Part shown: positions 42,782-52,072 of the stretch, piece after piece | How positions within the stretch are numbered: position 1 is the stretch's first letter | How the letters are laid out: each line of letters starts with the position of its first letter | DNA from: Clostridia bacterium | GTDB lineage: Bacteria > Bacillota > Clostridia > Oscillospirales > Acutalibacteraceae | Assembly: GCA_017465505.1 (NCBI GenBank) | Contig: JAFTWB010000013.1 | Location: forward strand, 105,557-169,556 | Direction of reading: 5' to 3' | Length of the DNA: 64,000 nt | Translations under genes and position numbers: made by a program | Notes under the pieces: model-generated | Database searches by the model: none | Told to the model about the DNA's origin: nothing | Seen by the model: only the letters and a program-made list of their open reading frames with translations

Positions 42782-44110
42782 TTAATTTGATTTTTGTTTC
42801 AGCATAACGTCAGCGTAAAAGGTTTTTTCGTCGTTGTAAAAGCTTGCAATACCGCCGTAACGCTCAGCGGTACTCTTAACAGAGGCAATTCCAAGTCCCG
42901 AGCCGTTCTTTTTGGTAGAAAGATATCTGCCGTGCTCTTTTTTTGTTTTGCCTGAAAAGCCGTTGGTGGTCACAATGTAAATATCGCCGTTTTCTTCAAG
43001 GTCAGCCTTGAAGGTGATGTAACGGTTGTGGATGTCGTCTTCAAGCTTTGTGGCGTGAATCGCATTTTCAAGAAGATTGCCCACCACAGAGCAAAGGTCG
43101 GTAACGTCTATGTTTATTTTCTCGGGCAGACTTACTCTCCAGTTGCAGATAATTTCAAGCTCTCTTGCTCGGGCGTAGTAGTAGCCGATAATTGCATTTA
43201 AGGTGCTGTTCTGGGTGAAAATTGTCTGGGTGTGGGATTTTTCAATTTCTATACCATAGTCGGTCAGAAGCTTGATGAGCCCTTCGTTGTCACCCTCCTG
43301 AGCAAGTGCAACAGCGGTTCGGGCTGTGTGCTTGAAGTCGTGCCTGAGCTTTGAGGTTGCCTGAATATGCCTCTGAAGGCCTTCGTACTGTGCCGCCTGA
43401 ATGGAAAGCATCTGAGCTTGTTGTTGACTCTGGTTTTTTGCCGCAATGTTTTTGGCGATATAGTAGAGCATATACTGAAAAACCAGATTCATAACAAGCT
43501 GAACAGTGGCAATAGTGGTGTAAATAGCCTTGATTCTTCCGAAGGTGAAGAGAATGTAGTTGTGAGGAATCATCATTACGTTGCCGACTATAAACACAAG
43601 AGGCACAAGCCACACAACGGCCCAGACGTTGCCCAGCTCGCTGCTATCCATCAGCCAGCGGATTTTTTTGAGCATAAAAAAGAAGGCAGCGAAAAAGACT
43701 ATAAGCATAGCAATTCTGATAACAAGTCCCCAGCCCTCTACATCGTAGTAGTTGTTGTACTGGTTCTGGTGAGCCTCAAGCAAATAGCCGAAAAGCATAA
43801 TTGAAGAGGTGAAAGAGGTGGCAGAGATGAAAATGTAAATAATTTTCATCTTGTTTTCGTTGATTGACAAAAGCACAAAACCGAGAGCAAAGGTGGCAAC
43901 AATCAGCAGAATATAGTTGATGTTAAGCTTATAGTTAACTCTTAATGTGCCGAAAACAACACTAAACACCAAAGTAGACAGGGTATAAATTCCTATGCAG
44001 AAGGGTGCCTTGACCTTAAGCCTGGGCATAAAGGTAATAAGGCAGAAAAGACCAATGGGAATAACAACCGCAACCTCTAAAATGGAGCGTAGGAGGTATT
44101 GTATCTGCAA
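42782..44110 (-). CDS. GHKL-type sensor histidine kinase (AgrC-like)
   Basis: The 442-residue kinase has seven N-terminal transmembrane helices (residues about 10-220), the phospho-acceptor motif 'LRHDFKHTA', then a GHKL ATPase with 'VVGNLLENAIHA' (N box) and 'GSGLGIASVKSTAERYGG' (G boxes). It phosphorylates the LytTR regulator encoded 2 bp upstream. The start appears to be TTG at 44110, since no ATG or GTG fits near the regulator stop, suggesting reduced or coupled translation. The signal is unknown and no agrD-like peptide gene is visible nearby. Confidence 0.9.
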   Translation of the reverse strand: MQIQYLLRSILEVAVVIPIGLFCLITFMPRLKVKAPFCIGIYTLSTLVFSVVFGTLRVNYKLNINYILLIVATFALGFVLLSINENKMKIIYIFISATSFTSSIMLFGYLLEAHQNQYNNYYDVEGWGLVIRIAMLIVFFAAFFFMLKKIRWLMDSSELGNVWAVVWLVPLVFIVGNVMMIPHNYILFTFGRIKAIYTTIATVQLVMNLVFQYMLYYIAKNIAAKNQSQQQAQMLSIQAAQYEGLQRHIQATSKLRHDFKHTARTAVALAQEGDNEGLIKLLTDYGIEIEKSHTQTIFTQNSTLNAIIGYYYARARELEIICNWRVSLPEKINIDVTDLCSVVGNLLENAIHATKLEDDIHNRYITFKADLEENGDIYIVTTNGFSGKTKKEHGRYLSTKKNGSGLGIASVKSTAERYGGIASFYNDEKTFYADVMLKQKSN

Positions 44111-44111
44111 A

Positions 44112-44843
44112 TCAATTACCTGCCTTTCTCCTCAGCTGGAAGCGTCGGTTAATAAGTGCCTGTTCAGCCTCTTGCTTTTTCTTTTTGCTTATGGGCAGAA
44201 GACTTTTGTCCGAGAGCTCACAGTCAGTTTCGGTAATGTTAAGAACGTGGTCAAGGTTAACCGCAATGCCTCGGTTGATGGTGAAAAACTGGGGAAACTC
44301 TTCAAGCAAGGTGAGAAATTTGCCAAACTGCATTCTTGTGCGGTACTCTTCATCCTTGGCATAAACAAGGCAGTAGTTAAGGTCAGACATAACGTAAGAG
44401 ATGTCGCTTACAAAAATGTTTATGTCCTGTTTGTCGCAGGTTACGGTAATATAAGGCTTGTTTTCAGGGAGAAGCTCCAGAGCCTGGTCCAATGCCTTTG
44501 TAAGTCTTGCAGGGTCAACCGGCTTCATAATATAGTCAAAGGCACGGCAGGGAAAAGCCTGTGCCATATGGTCGGCACTGGTTGTGGCAAAAATCAGCAG
44601 GGTGTCAAGGTTGATTTCCCTTAACTTTTCGGCGGCTTCAATACCTGTTAAGCCATCCATATATATGTCCATAATTACAACGTCAAAGCTTTCGTTTTCC
44701 ACAGCTGCCAGAAAGCTTTCGCCGCTTTTAAAGCCCTTTATGGCAACGGCTTCTTTTCTGTCTTTTGCCCACTGCAAAACTGCTTTTCCTGTGCTTTCAC
44801 GGTATTCCTTGATGTCGTCAACAATGGCAAGTTTCATATCCAT
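44112..44843 (-). CDS. LytTR-family response regulator
   Basis: The 243-residue protein has a receiver domain (AIVDDIKEYRES..., phospho-acceptor Asp in 'VVIMDIYMDGLTG', 'KPVDPARL') and a C-terminal LytTR DNA-binding domain ('FVSDISYVMSDLNYCLVYAKDEEYRTRMQFGKFLTLLEEFPQFFTINRGIAVNLDHV'). It is the partner of the adjacent kinase. ATG 44835 is an alternative start, with AAAGG better spaced. A TATAAT-TTT-ATTATA palindrome lies upstream at about 44860-44874 and may be part of its promoter. Confidence 0.92.
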   Translation of the reverse strand: MDMKLAIVDDIKEYRESTGKAVLQWAKDRKEAVAIKGFKSGESFLAAVENESFDVVIMDIYMDGLTGIEAAEKLREINLDTLLIFATTSADHMAQAFPCRAFDYIMKPVDPARLTKALDQALELLPENKPYITVTCDKQDINIFVSDISYVMSDLNYCLVYAKDEEYRTRMQFGKFLTLLEEFPQFFTINRGIAVNLDHVLNITETDCELSDKSLLPISKKKKQEAEQALINRRFQLRRKAGN

Positions 44844-44937
44844 ACAACCTTTGCAATTAGTATAATTTTATTATACAATAAAATATAAATATATTCTACA
44901 CTTTTTTCTACTAAATGTTATCAATTTACCCATACTA

Positions 44938-44965
44938 TTGCAATTTTTATTGTAAATGGTATAAT
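44938..44965 (+). promoter_or_regulatory. Promoter of the ATP-grasp gene
   Basis: TTGCAA (44938-44943) and TATAAT (44960-44965) are 16 bp apart. The -10 box covers the upstream ATG at 44964, which therefore cannot be the start codon. Confidence 0.6.
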
Positions 44966-44999
44966 GAGGAAAATTAAAGGCTTCATAAGGATTGGTTTT

Positions 45000-46004
45000 A
45001 TGAATAAAATTGTAACCTTTTTCAGACGTGTTGCTTCGGGCAGCTTCAAAAGATTCTTCAGAAATCTGAATATCGTTCACAAAGAGTCGGGCAAAAGCCG
45101 CCTGTGGCTCTTTTTCAGTATGATTTTTTCAATGTTCCGTTACGGTATCGGTTACCTTGATTATATGACCTTCGGCTTTGCCTATATCAAAAGGGACAAA
45201 CGCCTGACCTTTATGACAATGGACGACAACCTCAGCCTTGCCAGAAGGCTCAACAATCCCGAGGCTAATCCCACCTTTACGGACAAGCTTAACTTCAACC
45301 GCACCTTCAGGGATTACCTTAAAAGAGATTTTGTTGACCTTAATGACGGCTTTACTGCTTTTGAGAGCTTTTGTCAGGGCAAGACCTGCTTTTTTGCCAA
45401 AGAGCCCTCATCCTTCGGCGGTCTGGGTGTTATGAAGGTTTCTCTTGAAAATGCTGATTTAAAGGAGCTTTATGAACAGCTTAAGGCTAAAAAGCTTTTC
45501 CTTGCGGAAGAGGCAATTGTCCAGCACGAGGAAATGAATAAGCTCTGCCGAAGAAGTGTAAATACAATCCGAATTGTCACAGTGCTTTCTGATAAGGGCA
45601 ACGCCAATTTTGTTTATGCTCTTATTCGTGTGGGCAGCGGCAAAAACGACGTTGACAACGTAACCAGTGGCGGAATGTATACTCTCCTGTCAGAAAAAGG
45701 CGAGATTACCCATCCTCTTTTCTGTGATAAAACCGTTTCTTATTATACTGTTCACCCCAACACAGGAGCTGAATTTATTGGCTTTAAAGTGCCTTACTTT
45801 GCTGAAGCTCTTGAGCTTTGCAAAAATGCCGCCAAGGTTGAGAAGCGTATGCGTTATGTAGGCTGGGATGTTGCCATTACTCCCACAGGCCCTGTGCTTG
45901 TAGAGGGCAATAACCTGCCGGGTTACGATATGTGCCAGAATCACCGCTTCCACGACTCAGGCGAGGGTATGAAAGCTGCTTTTGAGTTTGCTGAGAAAAA
46001 CTGA
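45000..46004 (+). CDS. Sugar-transfer-associated ATP-grasp protein
   Basis: The 334-residue protein matches the ATP-grasp family found in capsule and surface-polymer loci: 'FTDKLNFNRTFRDYLKRDFVDL', 'FFAKEPSSFGGLGVMKV', 'AEEAIVQHEEMNKLCRRSVNTIRIVTV', 'MRYVGWDVAITPTGPVLVEGNNLPGYDM'. The last segment holds the metal-binding Glu/Asn. The substrate is unknown. No glycosyltransferase is adjacent here, unlike the usual setting. ATG 45000 is chosen because 44964 overlaps the promoter. Confidence 0.85.
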   Translation: MNKIVTFFRRVASGSFKRFFRNLNIVHKESGKSRLWLFFSMIFSMFRYGIGYLDYMTFGFAYIKRDKRLTFMTMDDNLSLARRLNNPEANPTFTDKLNFNRTFRDYLKRDFVDLNDGFTAFESFCQGKTCFFAKEPSSFGGLGVMKVSLENADLKELYEQLKAKKLFLAEEAIVQHEEMNKLCRRSVNTIRIVTVLSDKGNANFVYALIRVGSGKNDVDNVTSGGMYTLLSEKGEITHPLFCDKTVSYYTVHPNTGAEFIGFKVPYFAEALELCKNAAKVEKRMRYVGWDVAITPTGPVLVEGNNLPGYDMCQNHRFHDSGEGMKAAFEFAEKN

Positions 46005-46011
46005 TATTTCT

Positions 46012-46042
46012 GCCGTTTGCGAGTTTGCAGACGGCAGTTTTT
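46012..46042 (+). terminator. Terminator of the ATP-grasp gene
   Basis: CTGCCGT and ACGGCAG arms, with partial pairing inside, are followed by TTTTTG. Confidence 0.75.
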
Positions 46043-46054
46043 GTTGGCTTTTTA

Positions 46055-46083
46055 TTGTCAATTCTCAAAATTTATGATATAAT
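46055..46083 (+). promoter_or_regulatory. Promoter of tex
   Basis: TTGTCA (46055-46060) and TATAAT (46078-46083) are 17 bp apart, 38 bases before the start codon. Confidence 0.75.
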
Positions 46084-46120
46084 CAATCTGTTATGCAAAT
46101 TAAAGAAAAGGACTACTGTT

Positions 46121-48268
46121 ATGGATTTTATCGCTAAGTTATCACAGGAATTTAACATCAGGCCTGAGTACGCAGGCAACATCATAAATCTTCTTGACGA
46201 GGGCAACACCATCCCCTTTATTGCCCGATATCGTAAAGAGCTTCACGGCTCTATGGACGACCAGCTTATCCGTGAGGTGAGCGAGCGTCTGGATTATCTG
46301 AGAAATTTTGAGGCAAGAGCCAAGGAAATCACAGAGCTCATTGAGGCTCAGGGCAAGCTCACCGAAGAAATCACCGCTTCCATTGAAAAAGCCGAAACAA
46401 TGGCGGATTTGGAGAATATCTACCGTCCTTTCAGACCCAAGAGAAAGACCCGTGCTTCTATTGCCAAGGAAAAGGGCCTTGAGCCTTTGGCAGAGATGAT
46501 TCTCTCTCAGGAGGATGAAAAATCCTTCCCCATAGATATGGCAGAAAATTTTGTGGACGAAGAAAAAGGCGTAGAAACCCCCGAGGACGCCTTGCAGGGT
46601 GCACTGGACATTATCGCAGAAATCTGCTCCGATAATGCGGATATAAGAAAGCGACTTTTCAATCTTCTCTGGCTCAACGGCGTGGTTGTCAGCGAGGCAG
46701 TGGACGAAGAAGCAGACTCTGTTTATACAGGCTACTATAAATTCTCCGAGGCAGTTAAGAAAATCAGCGGCCACAGAGTGTTGGCAATAAATAGAGGGGA
46801 GAGGGAGAAATTCCTCAAGGTTTCTGTTGAGATTTCCGACGAAAAGCCTCTTAATATGATGAAAAAGCTTATGGTAAAGGGTGACTCCCCTTGCGGTGAG
46901 GCAGTTTTCACTGCTTGTCAGGACGCTTACACCAGGCTTCTTTTTCCTTCAATTGAGCGAGAAGTGAGAGCAACCCTTACAGAAAACGCCGATGTTCAGG
47001 CTATGAAGCTTTTCGGCACAAACCTTCATCAGCTTTTAATGCAGCCTCCTGTTAAGGACAGGGTTGTTATCGGTCTTGACCCCGGTTACAGAACCGGCTG
47101 TAAGGTGGCGGTTGTGGACGGCACAGGCAGAGTTCTGGACACTACCGTAATCTACCCCACTCACAGTGAGGCAAAAATCAAAGAAAGCAAAGAAAAACTC
47201 AAGGCTCTTATTTTAAAGCACGACGCAACGGTACTTTCCATCGGCAACGGCACTGCTTCCAAGGAAACAGAGATTTTTGCCGCCGAGGTTATTTCAGAGC
47301 TTAAGAAAAACGACCTTGCATATATGATGGTAAGCGAGGCGGGTGCTTCCATTTACTCTGCAAGTAAGCTTGCGGCAGATGAGCTTCCCGAGCTTGACCT
47401 GACACTTCGCAGTGCGGTTTCCATTGCTCGCAGACTTCAGGACCCCTTGGCAGAGCTTGTTAAAATCGACCCCAAGTCCATCGGTATCGGCCAGTATCAG
47501 CACGATATGCCTCAGAAGCGTCTGGGTGAAACCCTCGACGGCGTTGTTGAGGATTGCGTAAACAGTGTGGGAGCCGACCTTAACACAGCCTCTCCTGCAC
47601 TTTTAAGCAGAATTGCAGGTCTGAGCTCTACCGTTTCCAAAAATATCGTGGCTTACCGCGAGGAAAACGGCAAATTCACAAGCAGAAGCGAGCTCAAAAA
47701 AGTTCCTAAGCTTGGCCCCAAGGCTTTTGAGCAGTGTGCAGGCTTCTTGAGAGTAGCAGACAGCAAAGAAGCTCTGGACAACACCGCAGTTCACCCCGAA
47801 TCCTACAAAGCCGCCAAGGAGCTTTTAAAGCTTCTGGGCTTTACCTCAAAGGATGTGAAAAACGGCGGTATCAAGGGCATTAAGGAAAAAGCCGTAAATA
47901 AAAAAGAGCTTGCCGAAACCTTAGGTATCGGTATTCCTACTTTAGAGGATATTTTAGACGAGCTTACTCAGCCCGGTCGTGACCCCAGAGAGAGCTTGCC
48001 TCAGCCGGTGCTTCGAACAGACGTTATGGGCATTGAGGATCTTAAAGAGGGTATGGAGCTTACAGGTACAGTGCGAAACGTAATTGACTTTGGTGCTTTT
48101 GTGGACATCGGCGTTCATCAGGACGGACTTGTGCACATCTCCCAGATAAGCGACAAGTTTATCAAGCACCCCAGTGAAGCTCTCAAGGTGGGCGACATCG
48201 TCAAGGTAAAGGTAATAGCGGTAGACACCAAAAAGCAGAGAATTTCTCTTACTATGAAGGGTTTTTGA
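46121..48268 (+). CDS. tex: Tex-family RNA-binding transcription accessory protein
   Basis: The 715-residue protein has the full Tex layout: an N-terminal helical domain (IPFIARYRKELHG), a YqgF/RuvC-like domain (RVVIGLDPGYRTGCKVAVVDGTG), helix-hairpin-helix segments (VNTASPALLSRIAGLSSTVSKNIVAYREENG) and a C-terminal S1 domain (GMELTGTVRNVIDFGAFVDIGVHQDGLVHISQIS). It binds RNA and affects transcription and stress survival in other bacteria. ATG 46121 has AAAAGGA upstream; the longer frame to 46025 crosses the promoter. Confidence 0.95.
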   Translation: MDFIAKLSQEFNIRPEYAGNIINLLDEGNTIPFIARYRKELHGSMDDQLIREVSERLDYLRNFEARAKEITELIEAQGKLTEEITASIEKAETMADLENIYRPFRPKRKTRASIAKEKGLEPLAEMILSQEDEKSFPIDMAENFVDEEKGVETPEDALQGALDIIAEICSDNADIRKRLFNLLWLNGVVVSEAVDEEADSVYTGYYKFSEAVKKISGHRVLAINRGEREKFLKVSVEISDEKPLNMMKKLMVKGDSPCGEAVFTACQDAYTRLLFPSIEREVRATLTENADVQAMKLFGTNLHQLLMQPPVKDRVVIGLDPGYRTGCKVAVVDGTGRVLDTTVIYPTHSEAKIKESKEKLKALILKHDATVLSIGNGTASKETEIFAAEVISELKKNDLAYMMVSEAGASIYSASKLAADELPELDLTLRSAVSIARRLQDPLAELVKIDPKSIGIGQYQHDMPQKRLGETLDGVVEDCVNSVGADLNTASPALLSRIAGLSSTVSKNIVAYREENGKFTSRSELKKVPKLGPKAFEQCAGFLRVADSKEALDNTAVHPESYKAAKELLKLLGFTSKDVKNGGIKGIKEKAVNKKELAETLGIGIPTLEDILDELTQPGRDPRESLPQPVLRTDVMGIEDLKEGMELTGTVRNVIDFGAFVDIGVHQDGLVHISQISDKFIKHPSEALKVGDIVKVKVIAVDTKKQRISLTMKGF

Positions 48269-48277
48269 GAAACTTTA

Positions 48278-48306
48278 TTGACAAATGCATATAGTTGTAG
48301 TAAGAT
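48278..48306 (+). promoter_or_regulatory. Promoter of the T-box-trpB transcript
   Basis: TTGACA (48278-48283) and TAAGAT (48301-48306) are 17 bp apart. Confidence 0.78.
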
Positions 48307-48312
48307 AAATTA

Positions 48313-48593
48313 CAAATTAAACCGTTGACGCGGAGATAACGGCAATTATGCCTTCACAGAGAGCCCGGGTAGCTGAAAGCCGGGCAGGAAACAGGTTGTC
48401 AAATGGGCCGCTGAGGGTGCAGTCAAATGAGCCTTTGCTCAGAGTATTCTGCAACGTGTGACATACGTCAGTTGTCGGGAGTATGATAGTACTCCTCAAA
48501 GTGTACGGCGAGCCCGTAAATCAAGGTGGCACCGCGGATAATCAGTTTATTCGTCCTTGACAGAGTATTTTTCTGTCAAGGACTGATTTTTTT
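48313..48593 (+). promoter_or_regulatory. T-box leader, probably tRNA-Trp responsive
   Basis: The leader contains the distal stem I motif AGAGAGCCCGGGT-GCTG-AAGCCGGGC (about 48356-48384), the T-box core AAGGTGGCACCGCGG (48523-48537), which pairs with the free tRNA acceptor end, and a terminator (GTCCTTGACAG / CTGTCAAGGAC then seven T, to 48593). A TGG triplet at 48404-48406 lies where the specifier codon should be and would read tRNA-Trp, in agreement with trpB downstream. The specifier assignment is by position only. Confidence 0.92.
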
Positions 48594-48675
48594 ATGAAAC
48601 TGTTTACAAAACGATGGCGACGCTTACACCCATAATTTAAAAACAACTACATTTATATATTACGGAGGTTTTTTT

Positions 48676-49896
48676 ATGAATTTCAGTGGCGTTGATTTTG
48701 ATACCTATTTCAGACATTACCCTAACAAGGACGGTTACTTCGGCAAATACGGCGGAGTTTACATTGAGGATAAGTTAAAGGACGCAATGGCAGAGATTAC
48801 AGAGGCTTACTTCTCTATCTGTCAGTCCAGAAAGTTTATTGCAGAGCTTCGACGTATCCGCAAGGAGTTTCAGGGCAGACCCACTCCTGTTTCTCACCTT
48901 GAGCGTCTGTCAGACGCCTTGGGCGGAAGAGTTCAGCTTTACGCAAAGAGAGAGGATTTAAACCACTCAGGTGCTCACAAGCTCAACCACTGTATGGGCG
49001 AGGCACTCCTTGCAAAGTATATGGGCAAGAAGAAGGTTATTGCTGAAACAGGCGCAGGTCAGCACGGTGTTGCTCTTGCAACTGCCGCCGCTTACTTTGG
49101 TCTTGAGTGTGACATTTATATGGGCTCTGTGGATATTAAGAAGCAGGCTCCCAATGTTGCAAGAATGAAGATTTTAGGTGCAAATGTTATTGAGGTTACT
49201 CACGGTCTTAAAACTCTCAAAGAGGCTGTGGACGCCGCATTTGACGCCTATTCCAAGGAATATAAGGACTCCATCTACTGTATCGGCTCTGTTTTAGGCC
49301 CTCATCCTTTCCCAATGATGGTAAGAGATTTTCAGAGCGTTATCGGTATTGAGGCAAGAGAGCAGTTTGTTGATATGACAGGTCATCTTCCTGACGCAAT
49401 CGTTGCCTGCGTAGGCGGCGGTTCTAATGCAGCAGGTCTTTTCTCAGGCTTTTTAAATGACCCCGTTGACATTTACGGCATTGAGCCCTTGGGCAAAGGC
49501 CCTGCACTGGGAGACCACGCCGCTTCCCTTAAGTACGGCACAGAGGGTATTATGCACGGCTTTAACTCCATTATGCTTAAGGACGAAAAGGGCGAGCCTG
49601 CTCCCGTTTACTCTGTGGCTTCAGGTCTTGACTATCCCTCTTCAGGCCCCGAACACGCATTTTTACAGGAAATCGGCAGAGTTAAGTACGACGTAATCGA
49701 CGACGAGGAAACTATCGACGCCTTCTACAAGCTCAGCCGTCTTGAGGGTATTATCCCCGCTATTGAGAGCTCTCACGCCGTTGCTTACGGTATGAAGCTT
49801 GCAAAGACTATGGAACACGGCTCTGTGCTTATTAACCTTTCAGGCAGAGGCGACAAGGATATGGATTATATCATCGAAAAATACGGTATCAGATAA
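48676..49896 (+). CDS. trpB: Tryptophan synthase beta chain
   Basis: The 406-residue PLP enzyme joins indole and serine. Marks are '[38 protein letters not shown]' with the PLP lysine (HK), '[16 protein letters not shown]', '[13 protein letters not shown]' and '[12 protein letters not shown]'. It is of the TrpB1 type. No trpA or other trp gene is adjacent, so it may salvage indole. The T-box and GGAGG ribosome site precede the ATG. Confidence 0.95.
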   Translation: MNFSGVDFDTYFRHYPNKDGYFGKYGGVYIEDKLKDAMAEITEAYFSICQSRKFIAELRRIRKEFQGRPTPVSHLERLSDALGGRVQLYAKREDLNHSGAHKLNHCMGEALLAKYMGKKKVIAETGAGQHGVALATAAAYFGLECDIYMGSVDIKKQAPNVARMKILGANVIEVTHGLKTLKEAVDAAFDAYSKEYKDSIYCIGSVLGPHPFPMMVRDFQSVIGIEAREQFVDMTGHLPDAIVACVGGGSNAAGLFSGFLNDPVDIYGIEPLGKGPALGDHAASLKYGTEGIMHGFNSIMLKDEKGEPAPVYSVASGLDYPSSGPEHAFLQEIGRVKYDVIDDEETIDAFYKLSRLEGIIPAIESSHAVAYGMKLAKTMEHGSVLINLSGRGDKDMDYIIEKYGIR

Positions 49897-49916
49897 ACTT
49901 CTTTGAGGTGACACGG

Positions 49917-50405
49917 ATGTTTAAGCTTTTTTCCGCTATGCTGGAAAAAATGGGCAATTGGTTCGGCATAATTTTTAAAATAATCATTCCTGTCTTTATA
50001 ATGTTTCGTCCCCTGAAGCTGACGGCTTTCACTATTTTTATGGGCGGCACTATGCTTGGTGGAGATTACACCACCTTCGACGGCCTGGGTCAGATTGCTT
50101 TTTATGTTATGTATATTATTTTCATACTTCTTTGCTTTCTTTTCCCGAAGGTTGCGTCGGCTTTTGAATTTGTGATAATTCCTTACTACTTTGTTTCTCT
50201 TATTGTTCTTAATGTAAGTGATTATCTCAATCTGGTTTACAGCGGCCTTGGCAACGCTCTCACTTCTTACGAGCGAATGGCTCCTGTTGTGGCACTTTTT
50301 CTTATTGCAAAGATTGTGTTTTTTATCTTCCTTAAGACAAACGGTGAAAAAATCGAAGCCGCAAGAGAGGCTAAGTTTGGCGACAAGGACAATTCTTTAT
50401 ATTAA
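49917..50405 (+). CDS. Small integral membrane protein of unknown function
   Basis: I do not recognise this 162-residue protein. It has four hydrophobic helices ('GIIFKIIIPVFIMF', 'IAFYVMYIIFILLCFLFP', 'FVIIPYYFVSLIVLNVS', 'MAPVVALFLIAKIVFFIFL') and a charged C-terminal tail (KIEAAREAKFGDKDNSLY). ATG 49917 has GAGGTGAC upstream. It starts 20 bases after trpB, with no terminator between, so it should share the T-box transcript. A link to tryptophan or indole is only inferred from this. Confidence 0.75.
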   Translation: MFKLFSAMLEKMGNWFGIIFKIIIPVFIMFRPLKLTAFTIFMGGTMLGGDYTTFDGLGQIAFYVMYIIFILLCFLFPKVASAFEFVIIPYYFVSLIVLNVSDYLNLVYSGLGNALTSYERMAPVVALFLIAKIVFFIFLKTNGEKIEAAREAKFGDKDNSLY

Positions 50406-50412
50406 AAATAAA

Positions 50413-50456
50413 ATCACCCGAAAAAGAGGCTGACTCTTCTTCGGGTGATATTTTTT
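50413..50456. terminator. Bidirectional terminator
   Basis: ATCACCCGAA pairs with TTCGGGTGAT, followed by TTTTTT on the plus strand, between two convergent genes. Confidence 0.85.
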
Positions 50457-50463
50457 GCAAAAA

Positions 50464-51120
50464 TTATTGCTTTTTTGCTTTGCGGTTTTTGATTGTGTAA
50501 ATAAGCCCGCCAATAAGAAGCCCCAGAGTGGCAGAAACTATACCGACAAAAACCATTCCGAACTCGGGAGCAATAAGATTGCCTGAATTTGCGAAGTTTA
50601 AAGCACCAAAGGTTGCGTACTCGGAAAGCATATACATAACTCCTGCAATAGCGGTAAAAGCCCATTTGTAGCCGCCGAAAAAGTTCTGAGCTCCGATAAT
50701 AAGTGAAATCACAAAGATACTTACGGGCTGAATAATCCACAGGTGCATAAGGCTGTAAGCTACTGCGTCCTTACCCGGGAACAACCAGAAAATAATAATG
50801 GAAATCGCCCATATCAAAAGGTAAGTGGCAGTGAGGATGATTTTTGAGAGCTTGTGGTTGCTCCTTACTGTGTTTGTACTTTCCTCAAGGTAATTTAGGT
50901 ATGTAGCGGTTTCTGTGTTTTCTTCCTTGTCTTTTAAAAGAAAATCAAGGCTGACACTATATAAATCGCTGAGCTTTACTATGCTTATAATATCGGGGTA
51001 GGTTCTTTCGTTTTCCCAGTTGGAAACAGACTGCCTGCTTACTCCCAGATGTTCCGCCACCTGCTCCTGGGTGAGCTGTGAGTTTGTACGTGCTGTATGA
51101 AGCTTTGTGCCGATGTTCAT
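50464..51120 (-). CDS. XRE-family regulator fused to a membrane domain
   Basis: The 218-residue protein has an N-terminal HTH ('LHTARTNSQLTQEQVAEHLGVSRQSVSNWENERTYPDIISIVKLSDLYSVSLDFLL') and a C-terminal membrane domain with four to five helices ('LLIWAISIIIFWLFPG', 'VSIFVISLIIGA', 'AFTAIAGVMYMLSEYATF', 'VFVGIVSATLGLLIGGLIY'). It is thus a membrane-tethered DNA-binding protein. The paralogue encoded just upstream has the membrane part only. ATG 51120 is placed by GGAGAGG. Confidence 0.85.
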   Translation of the reverse strand: MNIGTKLHTARTNSQLTQEQVAEHLGVSRQSVSNWENERTYPDIISIVKLSDLYSVSLDFLLKDKEENTETATYLNYLEESTNTVRSNHKLSKIILTATYLLIWAISIIIFWLFPGKDAVAYSLMHLWIIQPVSIFVISLIIGAQNFFGGYKWAFTAIAGVMYMLSEYATFGALNFANSGNLIAPEFGMVFVGIVSATLGLLIGGLIYTIKNRKAKKQ

Positions 51121-51193
51121 ATTAACCTCTCCTTTTTCCATACCTTATTTTATAGGTTTCTTAAGGAAATGTCTACGAAAATTAAATGAAATA

Positions 51194-51658
51194 TTATTTT
51201 TTGGGATTAAAAGCTTTTTCTGCTTTGCGTTTTCCGATTTTGTGAATTATCAATCCAAGGACAAGGCCAACAGCAGATACAACTGCACCGCCTAAAAGCA
51301 TTTCGAAGTTAGGTACATTTATACGGCCTGCATAAACATTATTAGCCATACTGAAGGTTGCGTATTCACAAAGCATATACATCACTCCTGCAATAAGGGG
51401 TAAAACACAACTGAATTTGCCGAAACAGTTTTTAATGCCTGAAATAATAGATACTGTAAAGATACTTGCTGGCTGGATTAACCAAAGGTACAAAAGGCTG
51501 TAACCCATTGCGTCAGAGGGGGCTGTGAAGAACCAGAAGGCAATAATGGAAATCGCCCATATTAAAAGATATACGCTGATAAGAATTACTTTGGTAAGAG
51601 TCTGCTTGCTCTTTGCTGTGTTTGTGCTTTCTTCCAGATGATTAAGGATTTTTGTCAT
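51194..51658 (-). CDS. Membrane paralogue of the neighbouring XRE fusion, without HTH
   Basis: The 154-residue protein aligns with the membrane half of the product of 50464-51120 from 'LEESTNT' onwards, including 'LLIWAISII.FWFF', 'GVMYMLCEYATF' and a C-terminal lysine-rich tail. No HTH is encoded upstream. It has its own ribosome site (GGAGG, eight bases before ATG 51658), so it is an intact gene rather than a decayed one. It could pair with the fusion protein and control it. Confidence 0.72.
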   Translation of the reverse strand: MTKILNHLEESTNTAKSKQTLTKVILISVYLLIWAISIIAFWFFTAPSDAMGYSLLYLWLIQPASIFTVSIISGIKNCFGKFSCVLPLIAGVMYMLCEYATFSMANNVYAGRINVPNFEMLLGGAVVSAVGLVLGLIIHKIGKRKAEKAFNPKK

Positions 51659-51853
51659 TTTCATTACCTCCAAAAATTTTGAAAAAGTTTTTGTTTTGCT
51701 GAGCCTGAGGGCTTGGTTGCCTCTCTTGTCAACGCCATCATTTTAGTTCGATTTTGAAGGAAAGTCTATCAAATGTCTTTATCAAATGCTGATTTTGGGT
51801 GTAAAAATCCTTTTACATAGCCCGAAAACAGCCTTTATTTCCCGTTTTTACGC

Positions 51854-51895
51854 AAAAAAGCACCCGAAGAAGAGAAAATCCTCTATTCGGGTGCT
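51854..51895 (-). terminator. Terminator of the detoxification operon
   Basis: AGCACCCGAA pairs with TTCGGGTGCT; the minus-strand side ends in TTTTTT. It follows the rubredoxin gene. Confidence 0.8.
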
Positions 51896-51922
51896 GTGTT
51901 TATTAAAGCTAAAAATTCTTAA

Positions 51923-52057
51923 TTATTCTTTGGCTTTGAACATATCTTTGCCCACTCCGCAGAGTTCACATTCAAAATCCTCTGATAAATCCTCAAATTT
52001 TATTCCTGTTTCGGCTTCGTCATAAACCCAGCCGCAAACTTCACAAACATATTTCAT
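51923..52057 (-). CDS. Rubredoxin, short
   Basis: The 44-residue protein has the two Fe-binding knuckles CEVCGW and CELCGV plus 'VYDEAETG'. It carries one electron to superoxide reductase or the flavodiiron protein. It is shorter than the usual 52-54 residues in the region between the knuckles. GAGGTGAG precedes ATG 52057. It lies 15 bp after the superoxide reductase gene. Confidence 0.9.
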   Translation of the reverse strand: MKYVCEVCGWVYDEAETGIKFEDLSEDFECELCGVGKDMFKAKE

Positions 52058-52072
52058 CTTGCTCACCTCGTT

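Noticed and set aside
44844-44999. agrD-like autoinducer peptide gene beside the GHKL/LytTR pair
   Set aside because: The gap is A/T-rich, holds promoter elements for both directions and has no short frame with a ribosome site and Cys.
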